A DNA stretch of 64,000 bases from Kushneria avicenniae (lineage in GTDB: Bacteria; Pseudomonadota; Gammaproteobacteria; Pseudomonadales; Halomonadaceae): NCBI RefSeq assembly GCF_900112585.1, contig NZ_FOLY01000001.1, positions 434,001 to 498,000 of the forward strand, given 5' to 3'. This document shows positions 52,558 through 63,493 of the stretch, piece by piece. The position numbers and the translations under genes were made by a program. A model generated the notes under the pieces. It had not been told where the DNA came from. It made no database searches and worked only from the letters and a program-made list of their open reading frames with translations. Numbering within the stretch: position 1 is the first letter of the stretch; every line of letters begins with the position of its first letter.

Positions 52558-53673
52558 TCAGTGGCGCTCGACCAGCAGCGCCAGCATGCGTCGCAGCGGT
52601 TCGGCCGCTCCCCAGAGAAGCTGATCGCCGACCGTAAAGGCCGAGAGATACTCACCGCCCATGGCCATCTTGCGCAGACGGCCCACCGGCACATCGAGCG
52701 TGCCGGTCACGGCGGCAGGCGTCAGCCGTGCCAGCGTGGCGTCCTTGTCGTTGGGTACGACGCTGACCCAGTCGTTATGACGTGCAATTCGATCCTCGAT
52801 CTCATCTATCGGCACATCACGGGTCAACTTGATCGTGAAGGCCTGAGCATGAGAGCGCATCGACCCGATACGAACGCACAGACCGTCCACTGGAACAGTG
52901 TTGGGCGCCATGCCGAGAATCTTGTTGCTCTCGACACCCCCCTTCCACTCTTCCTTGCTCTGGCCGTTGTCCATCTTCTTGTCGATCCACGGCAGCAGGC
53001 TGCCACCCAGCGGCGCCCCGAACTGCTCGATGGGGAAGTCACTGCCGCGCATGGTCTCGATGACCCGTCGATCGATATCCAGAATCGCGGACGCCGGATC
53101 ATCCAGCTCGGCGCGCGCGGCATTGCCCACCATCGACATCTGATTGAGCAGCTCACGCATGTTCTGCGCGCCAGCGCCGGAGGCGGCCTGATAGCTCATG
53201 GACGTCATCCACTCAACAAGCCCGGCCTCGTATAGACCGCCCAGCCCCATCAGCATCAGGCTGACGGTGCAGTTGCCGCCGGCGAAGGTTTTATAGCCTT
53301 CTTCCAGACGCTGATCGATGACGCGCCGATTGACCGGGTCCAGCACGATGACCGTGTCATCAGCCATGCGCAGGGTGCTGGCCGCATCAATCCAGTAGCC
53401 TCTCCAGCCGGACTCGCGCAGCTTCGAATACACCTCGCCGGTGTAGTCGCCGCCCTGACAGGTCACGATCACATCAAGCTCGGCGAGCGCCTGAATATCA
53501 AAGGCATCCTTGAGCGGCGGTACGTCGACACCTACATCCGGGCCGGGCCTGCCCGCCTGAGAGGTCGTAAAAAAGACCGGCTCGATGTTTTTGAACCCGT
53601 CCTCTTCCAGCATGCGCTGCAGCAGCACGGAGCCCACCATTCCGCGCCAGCCGACAAATCCGGTCCTCAACAT
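52558..53673 (-). CDS. asd: aspartate-semialdehyde dehydrogenase
   Basis: A 371-residue NADP enzyme of the E. coli type: [11 protein letters not shown] at residues 7-17, the catalytic Cys in [13 protein letters not shown] near 135, and the late [12 protein letters not shown]. It makes aspartate semialdehyde for lysine, threonine and methionine. Its start overlaps the stop of the upstream GNAT gene by 7 nt, so the two are coupled. Confidence 0.97.
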   Translation of the reverse strand: MLRTGFVGWRGMVGSVLLQRMLEEDGFKNIEPVFFTTSQAGRPGPDVGVDVPPLKDAFDIQALAELDVIVTCQGGDYTGEVYSKLRESGWRGYWIDAASTLRMADDTVIVLDPVNRRVIDQRLEEGYKTFAGGNCTVSLMLMGLGGLYEAGLVEWMTSMSYQAASGAGAQNMRELLNQMSMVGNAARAELDDPASAILDIDRRVIETMRGSDFPIEQFGAPLGGSLLPWIDKKMDNGQSKEEWKGGVESNKILGMAPNTVPVDGLCVRIGSMRSHAQAFTIKLTRDVPIDEIEDRIARHNDWVSVVPNDKDATLARLTPAAVTGTLDVPVGRLRKMAMGGEYLSAFTVGDQLLWGAAEPLRRMLALLVERH

Positions 53674-54272
53674 TGCGTGTTCCCCTGTTGTGATAAGTGA
53701 TTGATCCGGGTTTCATCTGGCTCGTCCTGCGACGCCAGCGCCTGAGCAAGGCGTGGATGCAGACGCGCCATTTCAAGACTGTCCAGATAACGGCCATGGC
53801 CAAAGGAGACCCCGCGACTGAGGCCCTCCCGTACAAAGCCATGACGCTCGTAAAGCTCGATTGCCCTTTGATTGTGGCTGTACACGCCAAGGCTCAGTCG
53901 CGTGACGTTGAGCCAGTCATCCGCCAGTTCGATGGCCGCCTTCAAGAGCTGACTGCCCGCGCCCTGACCGGCGATATCCGGATGGACGCTGAGCCCCAGC
54001 GTGCGCACATGCGCCACTCTGGGCGAATCACTGACAGGATGCAGCCAGATCAGCCCCAGCGCCCTTTCCGGCTGCTGCGGATCGCAGGCACACAAAAAGA
54101 CATGACGTCCTGTTTCGCCACGCTCCAGAAAGGTGCGCCAACGCTCGACGCCAGTCCAGGGCAGTTGCATGGTGCAGGGATAGACTTCATCACGGTTGAA
54201 GATGTCGGTGACCGCTTCAGCGTCGCCGACTCCGGCGCGGCGGATATGCCAGCGCCCGTGCGATGGCGGCAT
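53667..54272 (-). CDS. GNAT-family N-acetyltransferase
   Basis: A 201-residue protein with the GNAT fold: [15 protein letters not shown] near the start, [19 protein letters not shown] near 92-110 (acetyl-CoA pyrophosphate loop, motif A with Q-G-A-G), then [17 protein letters not shown]. The substrate is unknown. GGAGGG precedes the ATG. It overlaps asd and follows leuB by 164 nt. Confidence 0.88.
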   Translation of the reverse strand: MPPSHGRWHIRRAGVGDAEAVTDIFNRDEVYPCTMQLPWTGVERWRTFLERGETGRHVFLCACDPQQPERALGLIWLHPVSDSPRVAHVRTLGLSVHPDIAGQGAGSQLLKAAIELADDWLNVTRLSLGVYSHNQRAIELYERHGFVREGLSRGVSFGHGRYLDSLEMARLHPRLAQALASQDEPDETRINHLSQQGNTQC

Positions 54273-54373
54273 GTTCCCTCCTGTCGAGAAAAGGCGATGC
54301 CATTCAGTCTACCCGGGCCATTACCGGAGACGCCACTCGATGCCCGTCGCCACGACACGGACAACGGCAGCAA

Positions 54374-54401
54374 GCCTGCCGACTCGTTGCCGTCGGCAGG
54401 C
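54374..54401 (-). terminator. hairpin after leuB
   Basis: GCCTGCCGA (54374-54382) and TCGGCAGGC (54393-54401) form a perfect 9-bp stem with a 10-nt loop, about 36 nt after the leuB stop. There is no strong U-tract on the minus strand (TTGCTGCC). Confidence 0.5.
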
Positions 54402-54436
54402 GCAGCGCCCACCATCATTGAGCGCTATCGAGCATG

Positions 54437-55519
<1,083 letters not shown>

Positions 55520-55630
55520 GAACCAGATTCCGTTGACGCCATCCCTGACCGGGCATGCCGCTTTTGTAACGTAAGAAAATCAGGGGTGTCGACACCTGGC
55601 CGCTCCCCCGATGTCTGTCAGGCCATCACT

Positions 55631-56293
55631 TCAGGCCTGATTGGCTGCCTCGCCACGAAACAGCCAGGGCTGAGTCGCGCGATGTCGCGCTTCAAATTCG
55701 CGAATGGCCTCAGAGTTATCGGTCAGCGTCAGGCCGATATCATCCAGTCCGTTTTCAAGGCAGTACTTGCGAAACGGATCGACCTCAAAGTCGATGGTCT
55801 CGCCGTCCGGGGTGGTGATCGTCTGACCAACCAGATCAACGTCCAGACGATACCAGGCGGTCTGCTCGACAGCGTCGAACAGGCGATCGACCGTGGCTTC
55901 ATCAAGCTGGATCAGCAGCAGCCCGTTCTTGAAGGCATTGTTGAAAAAGATATCGGCAAAGCTTGGCGCGATGATGACGCGAAAGCCGAAGTCTTCCAGC
56001 GCCCAGGGCGCATGCTCGCGCGAACTGCCGCAGCCGAAGTTCTTGCGGGCCAGCAGCACGCTGGCATTCTCATAGCGCGGCTGATTGAGCACAAACTCCG
56101 GGTTGATGGGCCGCTTCGAGCAGTCCTGTCCCGGGTAGCCCTCGTCGAGATAGCGCAGCTCATCGAACAGATTGGGGCCGAAGCCGGAGCGCTTGATCGA
56201 CTTGAGAAACTGCTTCGGGATGATCAGGTCGGTATCGACGTTGGCACGATCCAGCGGCGCGACCAGACCCTTTTGGCGTACAAAGGCTTTCAT
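55631..56293 (-). CDS. leuD: 3-isopropylmalate dehydratase small subunit
   Basis: A 220-residue aconitase swivel-domain protein: [16 protein letters not shown] near 18, and [15 protein letters not shown] near 84. It pairs with LeuC to isomerise 2- to 3-isopropylmalate. It is 33 nt downstream of leuC, in the same operon. Confidence 0.97.
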   Translation of the reverse strand: MKAFVRQKGLVAPLDRANVDTDLIIPKQFLKSIKRSGFGPNLFDELRYLDEGYPGQDCSKRPINPEFVLNQPRYENASVLLARKNFGCGSSREHAPWALEDFGFRVIIAPSFADIFFNNAFKNGLLLIQLDEATVDRLFDAVEQTAWYRLDVDLVGQTITTPDGETIDFEVDPFRKYCLENGLDDIGLTLTDNSEAIREFEARHRATQPWLFRGEAANQA

Positions 56294-56326
56294 GGTGATT
56301 TCCCTGATAATGGCATGGACGAGCGC

Positions 56327-57784
56327 TTAGAGACCGGCAGCACGCCGGGTCGGCACGGGCGTGTCAACGAACTCGCGGACATCGACAAAGTGGCCGGCCA
56401 CGGCAGCGGCGGCCGCCATTGCCGGGCTGACCAGATGCGTACGCCCACCATAGCCCTGACGCCCTTCGAAGTTGCGATTCGAAGTCGAGGCACAGTGCTC
56501 ACCGGCCCCCAGCTTGTCGGCGTTCATCGCCAGACACATGGAACAGCCTGCTTCGCGCCATTCGAAACCGGCCTCACGAAACACCTGATCCAGCCCTTCC
56601 TGCTCGGCCTGGCGCTTCACCAGCCCGGACCCCGGTACGACCATCGCCTGCTTGATGGTGCCGGCGACCTGACGTCCCTTGACCACGGCTGCCGCCGCCC
56701 GCAGATCCTCGATGCGCGCATTGGTGCACGACCCGATGAAGACGCGATCCAGCTTAATGTCGGTAATCTTCTGGCCGGCATGCAGTCCCATGTACTCGAG
56801 CGCGCGAGTAATGCCGCGACGCGTCGTGTCATCGGCTGCCTGCGCCGGGTCGGGCACGCTGTCATGAACGCCCACGACCATTTCCGGACTGGTGCCCCAG
56901 CTGACCTGCGGCTCGATGGACGCAGCGTCCAGTGTGACCACCTTGTCGAAAGCCGCATCGTCGTCGGACACCAGCGAGCGCCAGTTGTCGACCGCGGCGT
57001 CCCACTGTTCCGGCGTCGGCGCAAAGGGGCGACCCTTGACGTAATCGATGGTGGTGTCATCAACCGCCACCAGCCCGACACGGGCACCCGCCTCGATCGC
57101 CATGTTGCAGATCGTCATGCGACCTTCCATGGAAAGGTCACGAATCGCGCTGCCGGCGAATTCGATGGCATAGCCCGTACCGCCCGCGGTGCCGATTTCG
57201 CCAATGATGGCCAGCACGATGTCCTTGGCGGTGACGTGAGGGCCAAGCTGACCTTCCACGCGCACCTGCATGTTTTTCATCTTGCGCTGAATCAGGCACT
57301 GGGTCGCCAGCACGTGCTCGACCTCGGACGTACCGATACCGTGGGCCAGTGCCCCGAAGGCTCCGTGCGTCGCGGTATGGGAATCCCCACAGACCACCGT
57401 CATGCCAGGCAGCGTCGCGCCCTGCTCCGGCCCGATGATGTGCACGATGCCCTGACGGACATCGTTGATGCCGAAGGTCTCGATGCCAAAGCTTGTGGTG
57501 TTGTCGTCCAGCGTCTGGACCTGGATGCGCGAGACGTTGTCCTCGATGCCCTCGATCCCGGCGCTGCGCTCCTTCAGCGAGGTCGGCACGTTGTGGTCGG
57601 CGGTGGCGATATTGGCATCAATGCGCCAGGGACGACGATTGGCCAGGCGCAGTCCTTCAAAGGCCTGCGGCGAGGTCACCTCATGCAGTAGATGGCGATC
57701 GATATAGATCAGCGAGGTGCCGTCATCGCGACTGGATACCAGATGCGATGCCCAGAGCTTGTCGTAAAGCGTCTGTGCCGCCAT
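56327..57784 (-). CDS. leuC: 3-isopropylmalate dehydratase large subunit
   Basis: A 485-residue aconitase-family protein. The three [4Fe-4S] ligands are in G-S-C-T-N-A-R near residue 352 and C-S-M-C-L-A-M-N near 414. The N-terminus reads [10 protein letters not shown], and [11 protein letters not shown] lies near 134. It forms the isopropylmalate isomerase with LeuD. AAGGAGA precedes the ATG. It is divergent from a LysR gene with a strong dyad between them. Confidence 0.98.
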   Translation of the reverse strand: MAAQTLYDKLWASHLVSSRDDGTSLIYIDRHLLHEVTSPQAFEGLRLANRRPWRIDANIATADHNVPTSLKERSAGIEGIEDNVSRIQVQTLDDNTTSFGIETFGINDVRQGIVHIIGPEQGATLPGMTVVCGDSHTATHGAFGALAHGIGTSEVEHVLATQCLIQRKMKNMQVRVEGQLGPHVTAKDIVLAIIGEIGTAGGTGYAIEFAGSAIRDLSMEGRMTICNMAIEAGARVGLVAVDDTTIDYVKGRPFAPTPEQWDAAVDNWRSLVSDDDAAFDKVVTLDAASIEPQVSWGTSPEMVVGVHDSVPDPAQAADDTTRRGITRALEYMGLHAGQKITDIKLDRVFIGSCTNARIEDLRAAAAVVKGRQVAGTIKQAMVVPGSGLVKRQAEQEGLDQVFREAGFEWREAGCSMCLAMNADKLGAGEHCASTSNRNFEGRQGYGGRTHLVSPAMAAAAAVAGHFVDVREFVDTPVPTRRAAGL

Positions 57785-57897
57785 GTCATCTCTCCTTGCG
57801 CCCGGGGCGCGCGTTCAGGGTCCATGGTGCTCTGGAGCTCTTGTTGTATCGGGAAGGCTCATCAGCACCGGTATGGCACCTACATTACGCCGCGATG

Positions 57898-57929
57898 TAC
57901 CATGAAAGCAATTCATCCTATTCATGGTA
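57898..57929. promoter_or_regulatory. inverted repeat, candidate LysR operator between leuC and its divergent regulator
   Basis: TACCATGAA (57898-57906) and TTCATGGTA (57921-57929) are perfect 9-bp arms separated by 14 bp, with ATG before and ACAT after extending the symmetry. The site ends 20 bp upstream of the LysR start codon. A LysR-type T-N11-A reading is possible within each half. Binding is inference. Confidence 0.65.
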
Positions 57930-57949
57930 TACATTCCCCGGAGGAATCG

Positions 57950-58837
57950 ATGGAAACCGAGAGCCTGCGCGCCTTCGTGGCCGTCGCCGAGTGCGCGTCG
58001 TTTTCGCTGGCCGCCGAACAGATTCACCTGACCCAGTCCGCGGTCAGCAAGCGTATCGCCACGCTGGAGGCGCAGATTGATGCGCGACTCTTTGACCGCA
58101 TCGGCCGTCGTATCGGCCTGACCGAAGCGGGCCGAACGCTGCTGCCCCGCGCCCGGCAGATTCTGGGGCTTTTCGAGGACACCCAGCGGGCGCTGACCAA
58201 CCTGAGCGGCACGGTACGCGGCCAGTTGAGTCTCGCCACCAGCCACCATATCGGGCTCCATCGGCTGCCGCCGGTACTGCGACACTACACCCGGCACTGG
58301 CCCGATGTACGACTGGACATGCAATTCATGGATTCCGAACAGGCCTATCAGGGCGTCTCGGACGGTTCACTGGAGCTGGCGCTGGCAACCCTGGCCCCGC
58401 AGACGGCAGAACCGCTGGTAGCCACTCCGCTTTGGGTCGACAAGCTCTGTTTTGTCTGCTCACCGGATCACGCCCTCGCCCGGGAATCCACGCTGAGCCT
58501 GTCACGGCTGAGTCAGATCGAAGCCGTGCTGCCCGGCGAGCAGACTTTTACGCGCGCCATGGTGGTCAATACCTTCGCCCGCGAAGGGCTCGACGTCAGC
58601 GTCGCCATGTCGACCAACTTTCTGGAGACTCTGAAGATGATGGTCAGTATCGGACTGGGCTGGAGCGTGCTGCCGGAAACCCTGATTGACGACAGCGTGC
58701 ATCGACTCGAGATCGATCACCCACCAATCGAGCGACCGCTGGGCTATCTCTTTCATGAAAACCGGACGCTTTCCAACGCCGCCCGCGCGATGATTGATCT
58801 GCTTGAAGCCTCTCGCGATACACCTGAACGCCTCTGA
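57950..58837 (+). CDS. LysR-family transcriptional regulator, divergent from leuC
   Basis: A 295-residue LysR protein: E-S-L-R-A-F-V-A-V-A-E-C-A-S-F-S-L-A-A-E-Q-I-H-L-T-Q-S-A-V-S-K-R at the N-terminus, then an effector domain with S-L-A-T-S-H-H-I-G-L-H-R-L-P-P-V. It is related to the CysL/YeiE-type group. GGAGGA lies 4 nt before the ATG, which fixes the start at 57950. Pseudomonas carries a LysR gene in the same position next to leuC, so leucine control is likely but not shown. Confidence 0.92.
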   Translation: METESLRAFVAVAECASFSLAAEQIHLTQSAVSKRIATLEAQIDARLFDRIGRRIGLTEAGRTLLPRARQILGLFEDTQRALTNLSGTVRGQLSLATSHHIGLHRLPPVLRHYTRHWPDVRLDMQFMDSEQAYQGVSDGSLELALATLAPQTAEPLVATPLWVDKLCFVCSPDHALARESTLSLSRLSQIEAVLPGEQTFTRAMVVNTFAREGLDVSVAMSTNFLETLKMMVSIGLGWSVLPETLIDDSVHRLEIDHPPIERPLGYLFHENRTLSNAARAMIDLLEASRDTPERL

Positions 58838-58965
58838 GGCGCGTTTGCAGGGCGTAAAAGTTGCATCGAGACGCCCGTCGTGATGCCATCACAGCCAGCA
58901 GAAAAACCTGCTCACCAAAACGATAATCCGACCAATAACAACACAACATCCTGCAAGGAATGATC

Positions 58966-59937
58966 ATGTTCAACCCTTCCATGCCCCTCGTGTGGCGGAC
59001 GAACCTGCACGCGTCCGTCATGCCCTGCGCCCTGATCGCAACTGCCCTGCTGCTGCCCCTGTCGGCTCATGCCGAACAGCAGAGTGCCGAGGGACAGGCC
59101 GCCTCGGGCGAAACCGCCAGCTACGAAGCCACCGACGACTCACCGCGCAGCGCCTATCTCTCTGACTGGTATAACCAGAACGTCACCGTTATCGGCAGCA
59201 AGAACATCCGTTTCGGGCCGCAGCAGATTGACGACATCTATCTGGAATACGAATTTTTCGGCCGCAAGGGACCGCTGGATCTCTACGGCTATATCGACAT
59301 GCCCAAATTCTTTGGCATCGGTAATGCCGCCGACAGCGGCATCTTCGATAACGGCTCGCCGATCTTTGCCGAGATCAAACCAAGGCTGTCTCTCAATGAT
59401 CTCAGCGGGCGCGATCTGAGTCTGGGACCCATCAGCGAATGGTATCTGGCGGCCAACTGGATTTATGACTGGGGGCACAACAGCGACAATCGCCAGAACA
59501 CGCTCTATACCGGCCTGGGCAGCGATATCGAGACCGGCACACCACTGGATGTGTCCTTCAACTTCTACGGCAAGTATCAGTGGGAAAACTACGGCGCCGA
59601 TAACGAAAACAGCTGGGATGGCTATCGCGCGCAGCTCGAGTACAGCTATCCGCTGGCAAGCTTTGATAACGGCGCCAGCCTCTTCTATGCCGGCTTCACC
59701 AACTATGACTTTGGCTCGGATCTCGGTGATGATAATCCATCGCGCACCAACGAATCGGTGGTCGCCACCAATGCCTTTGTCTATTCGTTTACGCACCTGC
59801 GCTTTCTGGCCGTGGCCCGCTATTTCCACAACGGCGGCCAGTGGAACGATGGCAGCACGCTGAACTTCGACGAAGGCGATTTCAGTGTACGCAGCACCGG
59901 CTGGGGCTATTACTTCGGGGTGGGCTGGCAGTTCTGA
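58966..59937 (+). CDS. tsx: Tsx-like outer-membrane nucleoside channel
   Basis: A 323-residue protein with a signal peptide (residues about 16-37, ending A-H-A). The beta-barrel has repeated aromatic-rich strands, with family landmarks near G-S-K-N-I-R-F-G-P, F-F-G-R-K-G-P-L-D-L-Y-G-Y-I-D, P-I-S-E-W-Y-L-A-A-N-W-I-Y-D, and a C-terminal F after G-V-G-W-Q, the outer-membrane insertion signal. It passes nucleosides across the outer membrane. The start at 58966 has AAGGA 6 nt upstream. It is monocistronic, convergent with cysE. Confidence 0.88.
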   Translation: MFNPSMPLVWRTNLHASVMPCALIATALLLPLSAHAEQQSAEGQAASGETASYEATDDSPRSAYLSDWYNQNVTVIGSKNIRFGPQQIDDIYLEYEFFGRKGPLDLYGYIDMPKFFGIGNAADSGIFDNGSPIFAEIKPRLSLNDLSGRDLSLGPISEWYLAANWIYDWGHNSDNRQNTLYTGLGSDIETGTPLDVSFNFYGKYQWENYGADNENSWDGYRAQLEYSYPLASFDNGASLFYAGFTNYDFGSDLGDDNPSRTNESVVATNAFVYSFTHLRFLAVARYFHNGGQWNDGSTLNFDEGDFSVRSTGWGYYFGVGWQF

Positions 59938-59977
59938 TCCTGCCCGATACGCCAGAGGTCTGATACGCTTGAAAAAC

Positions 59978-60005
59978 AAGGGGCCGGTCATGTGACCGGC
60001 CCCTT
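59978..60005. terminator. bidirectional terminator between tsx and cysE
   Basis: GGGGCCGGTCA and TGACCGGCCCC form an 11-bp stem around TG (the loop opens to several bases in practice). CTT runs follow on one side and TTGTTTTTC on the minus strand. Confidence 0.82.
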
Positions 60006-60030
60006 CGTGTTGACTGACGCTGGCGCGACA

Positions 60031-60861
60031 TCAGCTGCCCTGCTGATACCACTGCGGATCGGCAACATGCTGAAAGCTGCCGTGTTCCATGGTGACCGAC
60101 GGGCTCGGGCAGCGCGGTCGACCGGCCTGGCGTGCTGGAATCCCGACCACGGTCGTATGCTCCGCCACGCGCGCCAGCACCACGCTGCCGGCGCCGATCT
60201 GCGCGCCGTGACCGATCTCGATATTGCCCAGCACGGTGGCTCCGGCACCGATCAGAACGCCACTGCGCACCTTGGGATGGCGATCGCCGCTCTCCTTGCC
60301 GGTTCCGCCAAGCGTCACGCCCTGCATGATCGAGACGTTATCGCCCACCTCGGCGGTCTCGCCGATCACGATACCCGTGCCGTGATCCAGCATGACCCCA
60401 TGACCCACTCGACAGGCCGGATGAATATCGATACCGAAAAGACGCGTGGTGCGGTGATGAATCGCCCGCGCCAGCATGAATCGCCCGTCATGCCACAGGG
60501 CATGGGCAAGACGATGCGCCTGTAGCGCCTGAAAGCCCTTGAGATAAAGCAGAACGGGCAGATATTTACTGCTGGCCGCATCACGCTCGATAACAGCGCT
60601 CATATCGCGCGCTGCCGTGGTGACCAGCGACGGATGTGCCTGATAGAGCGACTGGAAACAGCTTTTCAGGTCATCAACCGACAGCGTTCGATCGGCCAGC
60701 GTCGAGGCCATGACAGTGGTCAGACAGCCCTCGAGACAGGATTGCGACACCACATGGCGTTCAAGCATTTCTGCCAGCAGTGGCTCACTCCGGGCGGCAG
60801 CAACCGCCTCGGCATGCAGCTGATCGAACATGCTGGCCTGCGCACTGAGTTCATGTGACAT
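60031..60861 (-). CDS. cysE: serine O-acetyltransferase
   Basis: A 276-residue hexapeptide-repeat enzyme: an N-terminal helical domain and a left-handed beta helix from about residue 150 (I-D-I-H-P-A-C-R-V-G-H-G-V-M-L-D-H-G-T-G). The catalytic His and Asp lie in D-H-G-T-G-I-V-I-G, with G-V-T-L-G-G-T-G-K-E-S-G-D-R-H-P-K following. It makes O-acetylserine for cysteine. The start at 60861 is the family-like M-S-H-E-L; the longer frame adds unconserved residues. Confidence 0.95.
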   Translation of the reverse strand: MSHELSAQASMFDQLHAEAVAAARSEPLLAEMLERHVVSQSCLEGCLTTVMASTLADRTLSVDDLKSCFQSLYQAHPSLVTTAARDMSAVIERDAASSKYLPVLLYLKGFQALQAHRLAHALWHDGRFMLARAIHHRTTRLFGIDIHPACRVGHGVMLDHGTGIVIGETAEVGDNVSIMQGVTLGGTGKESGDRHPKVRSGVLIGAGATVLGNIEIGHGAQIGAGSVVLARVAEHTTVVGIPARQAGRPRCPSPSVTMEHGSFQHVADPQWYQQGS

Positions 60862-61067
60862 ATCGCTTCTCAAGGATATCGTCTCCACAGGGGAATGTGT
60901 CCAATCGCCCATCCTGGGCCCTTTTCACGGCCAATAGAGTAACCCGATGTAATTTTTTGTGCCTGCGCTGTTTTGGCCGGCGCGCGTTTCAACACAATGG
61001 CCTGAATAGTGCGAGCATCAGTCACGAGGCTCATCGGGTGCGAAACGTCATCACGTCTGCCGGACAG

Positions 61068-61090
61068 CAAAAGGCCCGCCATGGGCGGGC
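61068..61090 (-). terminator. rho-independent terminator after aroC
   Basis: On the minus strand GCCCGCC and GGCGGGC arms (61090-61084 and 61080-61074) close a 3-nt loop, followed by CTTTTGC. It lies 45 nt past the aroC stop. Confidence 0.8.
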
Positions 61091-61134
61091 TCGCAGGCTT
61101 GCCGACGTGAACCAGCCAAAAAAGAGACGGCCGG

Positions 61135-62247
61135 TCAGCTCTGAGCGTCAGGCGTCTGACACTGTTCAAGCCGCGGTGTGTCGACGCTGACCTCGCCGTT
61201 CTGACCACGCTGGCGCAGCAGGTGATCCATCAGAGTCAACGCCATCATGGCCTCTGCAATTGGCGTGGCCCGAATGCCGACACAGGGATCATGACGCCCT
61301 TTGGTGATCACCTCGACCGGCTCGCCATGCACGTCGATCGAACGGCCGGGCGTGGTAATGCTGGAGGTCGGCTTGAGTGCCAGATGCGCCACGACCGGCT
61401 GCCCGGTCGAAATACCGCCCAGCACGCCGCCGGCATGATTGGAGAGAAAACCTTCCGGCGTCATCTCGTCACGATGCTGGCTGCCGCGCTGGGCAATACT
61501 GTCAAAACCCGCGCCAATCTCTACGCCCTTGACCGCATTGATGCTCATCAGGCCATGCGCCAGTTCGGCATCAAGGCGATCAAAGACCGGCTCGCCCAGG
61601 CCGACCGGAACTCCGTCAGCGACCACGGTAACCCGGGCACCTACGCTGTCCTGGTCGCGACGCAGCTGATCCATGAAGGCTTCAAGCTCCGGTACGCGTG
61701 CCGGGTCCGGGCAGAAAAAGGGATTGTCATTGACACCGCCCCAGCTCTTGAAGTCAATGCTGATGGGACCAAGCTGGCTCATGTAGCCGCGCACGGTGAT
61801 GCCCCTTGCCGCCAGATACTTTTTGGCGATCGCTCCGGCGGCCACGCGCATGGCCGTTTCACGCGCACTGGAACGTCCACCGCCGCGATAGTCGCGAATG
61901 CCGTACTTGTGGTGATAGGTGTAGTCGGCGTGCGCCGGGCGGAACTGGTCCTTGATCCTTGAATAATCCTTCGAGCGCTGATCAGTGTTTTCGATCATGA
62001 GCCCGATCGGCGTGCCGGTGGTGACCCCCTCGAAGACCCCGGAGAGAATGCGCACCTCATCGGCCTCGCGACGCTGCGTGGTATGACGCGAGCTGCCGGG
62101 ACGACGACGATCCAGATCCGCCTGCAGGTCCGCTTCACACAGCGGCAGCCCCGGAGGGCAGCCGTCCACGATGGCGCCCAGCGCCTCGCCGTGGCTCTCT
62201 CCGAAGGTAGTCAGCGTAAAAAGTTTGCCGAAGGTATTACCGGACAT
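61135..62247 (-). CDS. aroC: chorismate synthase
   Basis: A 370-residue FMN-dependent enzyme: F-G-E-S-H-G near residue 15, R-P-G near 46, the conserved [10 protein letters not shown] near 108-117, and G-G-R-S-S-A-R-E-T near 124. It makes chorismate from EPSP, the end of the shikimate pathway. The start at 62247 gives [10 protein letters not shown]. It lies 88 nt after prmB on the same strand, as in E. coli. Confidence 0.98.
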   Translation of the reverse strand: MSGNTFGKLFTLTTFGESHGEALGAIVDGCPPGLPLCEADLQADLDRRRPGSSRHTTQRREADEVRILSGVFEGVTTGTPIGLMIENTDQRSKDYSRIKDQFRPAHADYTYHHKYGIRDYRGGGRSSARETAMRVAAGAIAKKYLAARGITVRGYMSQLGPISIDFKSWGGVNDNPFFCPDPARVPELEAFMDQLRRDQDSVGARVTVVADGVPVGLGEPVFDRLDAELAHGLMSINAVKGVEIGAGFDSIAQRGSQHRDEMTPEGFLSNHAGGVLGGISTGQPVVAHLALKPTSSITTPGRSIDVHGEPVEVITKGRHDPCVGIRATPIAEAMMALTLMDHLLRQRGQNGEVSVDTPRLEQCQTPDAQS

Positions 62248-62335
62248 GTTGTGTTCCTGATAGTGCGACGTACCGGCCGGTTCCCCGGGCGTACGACAGA
62301 TCAAAATTCAAATCAGCGCCTGCCAGCCCCGTCGC

Positions 62336-63304
62336 TCAGCGCGACAGCACTGTTGCCCACTCATCCAGCTGAACCGCGGTCAGCGCAAACACCCCGTGAC
62401 CGCCGCGGGCGAACTCGAGCCACAAAAACGGCACTTCCGGCCAGGTCTCGATCACATGACGCTCGGAATTGCCGACCTCCACGATCAGCACACCGTCGTC
62501 GGTGAGATACTCGCGGGCTTCGCGCAGCATGCGCCGCACCAGATCAAGGCCGTCATGGCCGGCGCCCAGCGCCAGCGTCGGCTCGTGGTTGAACTCGGCA
62601 GGCATACCGCTTAGATCGCCGGCGTCCACGTAGGGCGGATTGCTGACAATCAGGTCAAAGCGCTGCCCGGCCACCGGCGCGAAAAGATCACCGGCCACCG
62701 CTTTTACGCGATCCCCCACATCATGACGGGTAATGTTGCTGCGTGCCACGTCGATGGCGTCTTCGCTGAGATCCGAGAGCATGACATGGGTAGTCGGCAT
62801 CATCATCGCGGCAGCGATACCGATACAGCCCGACCCGGCACACAGATCCAGCATGTGTGCCGGGTCGCGCTCGTCAAACCACAGATCAAAACCGGATTCG
62901 ATCAGCTCGGCAATCGGTGAGCGTGGAATCAGCACGCGCTCGTCGACATTGAAGGCAAAACCGGCGTAGAAGGCTTCCCCCAGCAGATAGGGCAGCGGGC
63001 GCCGCTCGGTGGCGCGCGCGCGCAAAAGCGTCATGATGCGCAGGCGTTCGATGCGCAGCACCCGGGCATCGATAATGGCCGGGTCGACATCATGAGGCAG
63101 GCGCAGCGCGCCCAGCACCAGAGCCACGGCCTCATCCCAAGCACTATCCGTACCGTGCCCGTAATACAGGTCATGAGCATTGAAGACGCTGACCGCCAGG
63201 CGCAGATAGTCACGCACGGTGATCAGCTCATCGATCAGGGTGTCATCATCCAGAGAGAGGGGCGCAGCGGCGGGTACAGGCATGCGGGCAGAAACGTCGC
63301 TCAT
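62336..63304 (-). CDS. prmB: 50S ribosomal protein L3 N5-glutamine methyltransferase
   Basis: A 322-residue SAM methyltransferase: the N-terminal helical domain carries [13 protein letters not shown], the SAM loop reads [12 protein letters not shown] near residue 155, and the substrate motif S-N-P-P-Y lies near 220. It methylates the glutamine of ribosomal protein L3. The position next to aroC and divergent from an Smr gene matches E. coli. Confidence 0.95.
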   Translation of the reverse strand: MSDVSARMPVPAAAPLSLDDDTLIDELITVRDYLRLAVSVFNAHDLYYGHGTDSAWDEAVALVLGALRLPHDVDPAIIDARVLRIERLRIMTLLRARATERRPLPYLLGEAFYAGFAFNVDERVLIPRSPIAELIESGFDLWFDERDPAHMLDLCAGSGCIGIAAAMMMPTTHVMLSDLSEDAIDVARSNITRHDVGDRVKAVAGDLFAPVAGQRFDLIVSNPPYVDAGDLSGMPAEFNHEPTLALGAGHDGLDLVRRMLREAREYLTDDGVLIVEVGNSERHVIETWPEVPFLWLEFARGGHGVFALTAVQLDEWATVLSR

Positions 63305-63493
63305 GGATGCGGCGGCCTTGTCGAAAGTGGATCAAATGAAGAAAGGCCAAAAGTGTACCCGTTATCCAGAGTGCGCGCATCGGTGCAAACCTGCACATCA
63401 GGACCTGATTCCCTATAATCAGCGGCTGAACTCACGACGTCGACGCCACCATCAGCATGACGGGCAACAACATTACCCAGTGGAGACAAAGGC

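Noticed and set aside
55586-57691. 701-residue open frame on the plus strand opposite leuD and leuC
   Set aside because: It is a shadow of high-GC coding DNA in the leuC/leuD genes; the protein has no domain or composition typical of a real gene.
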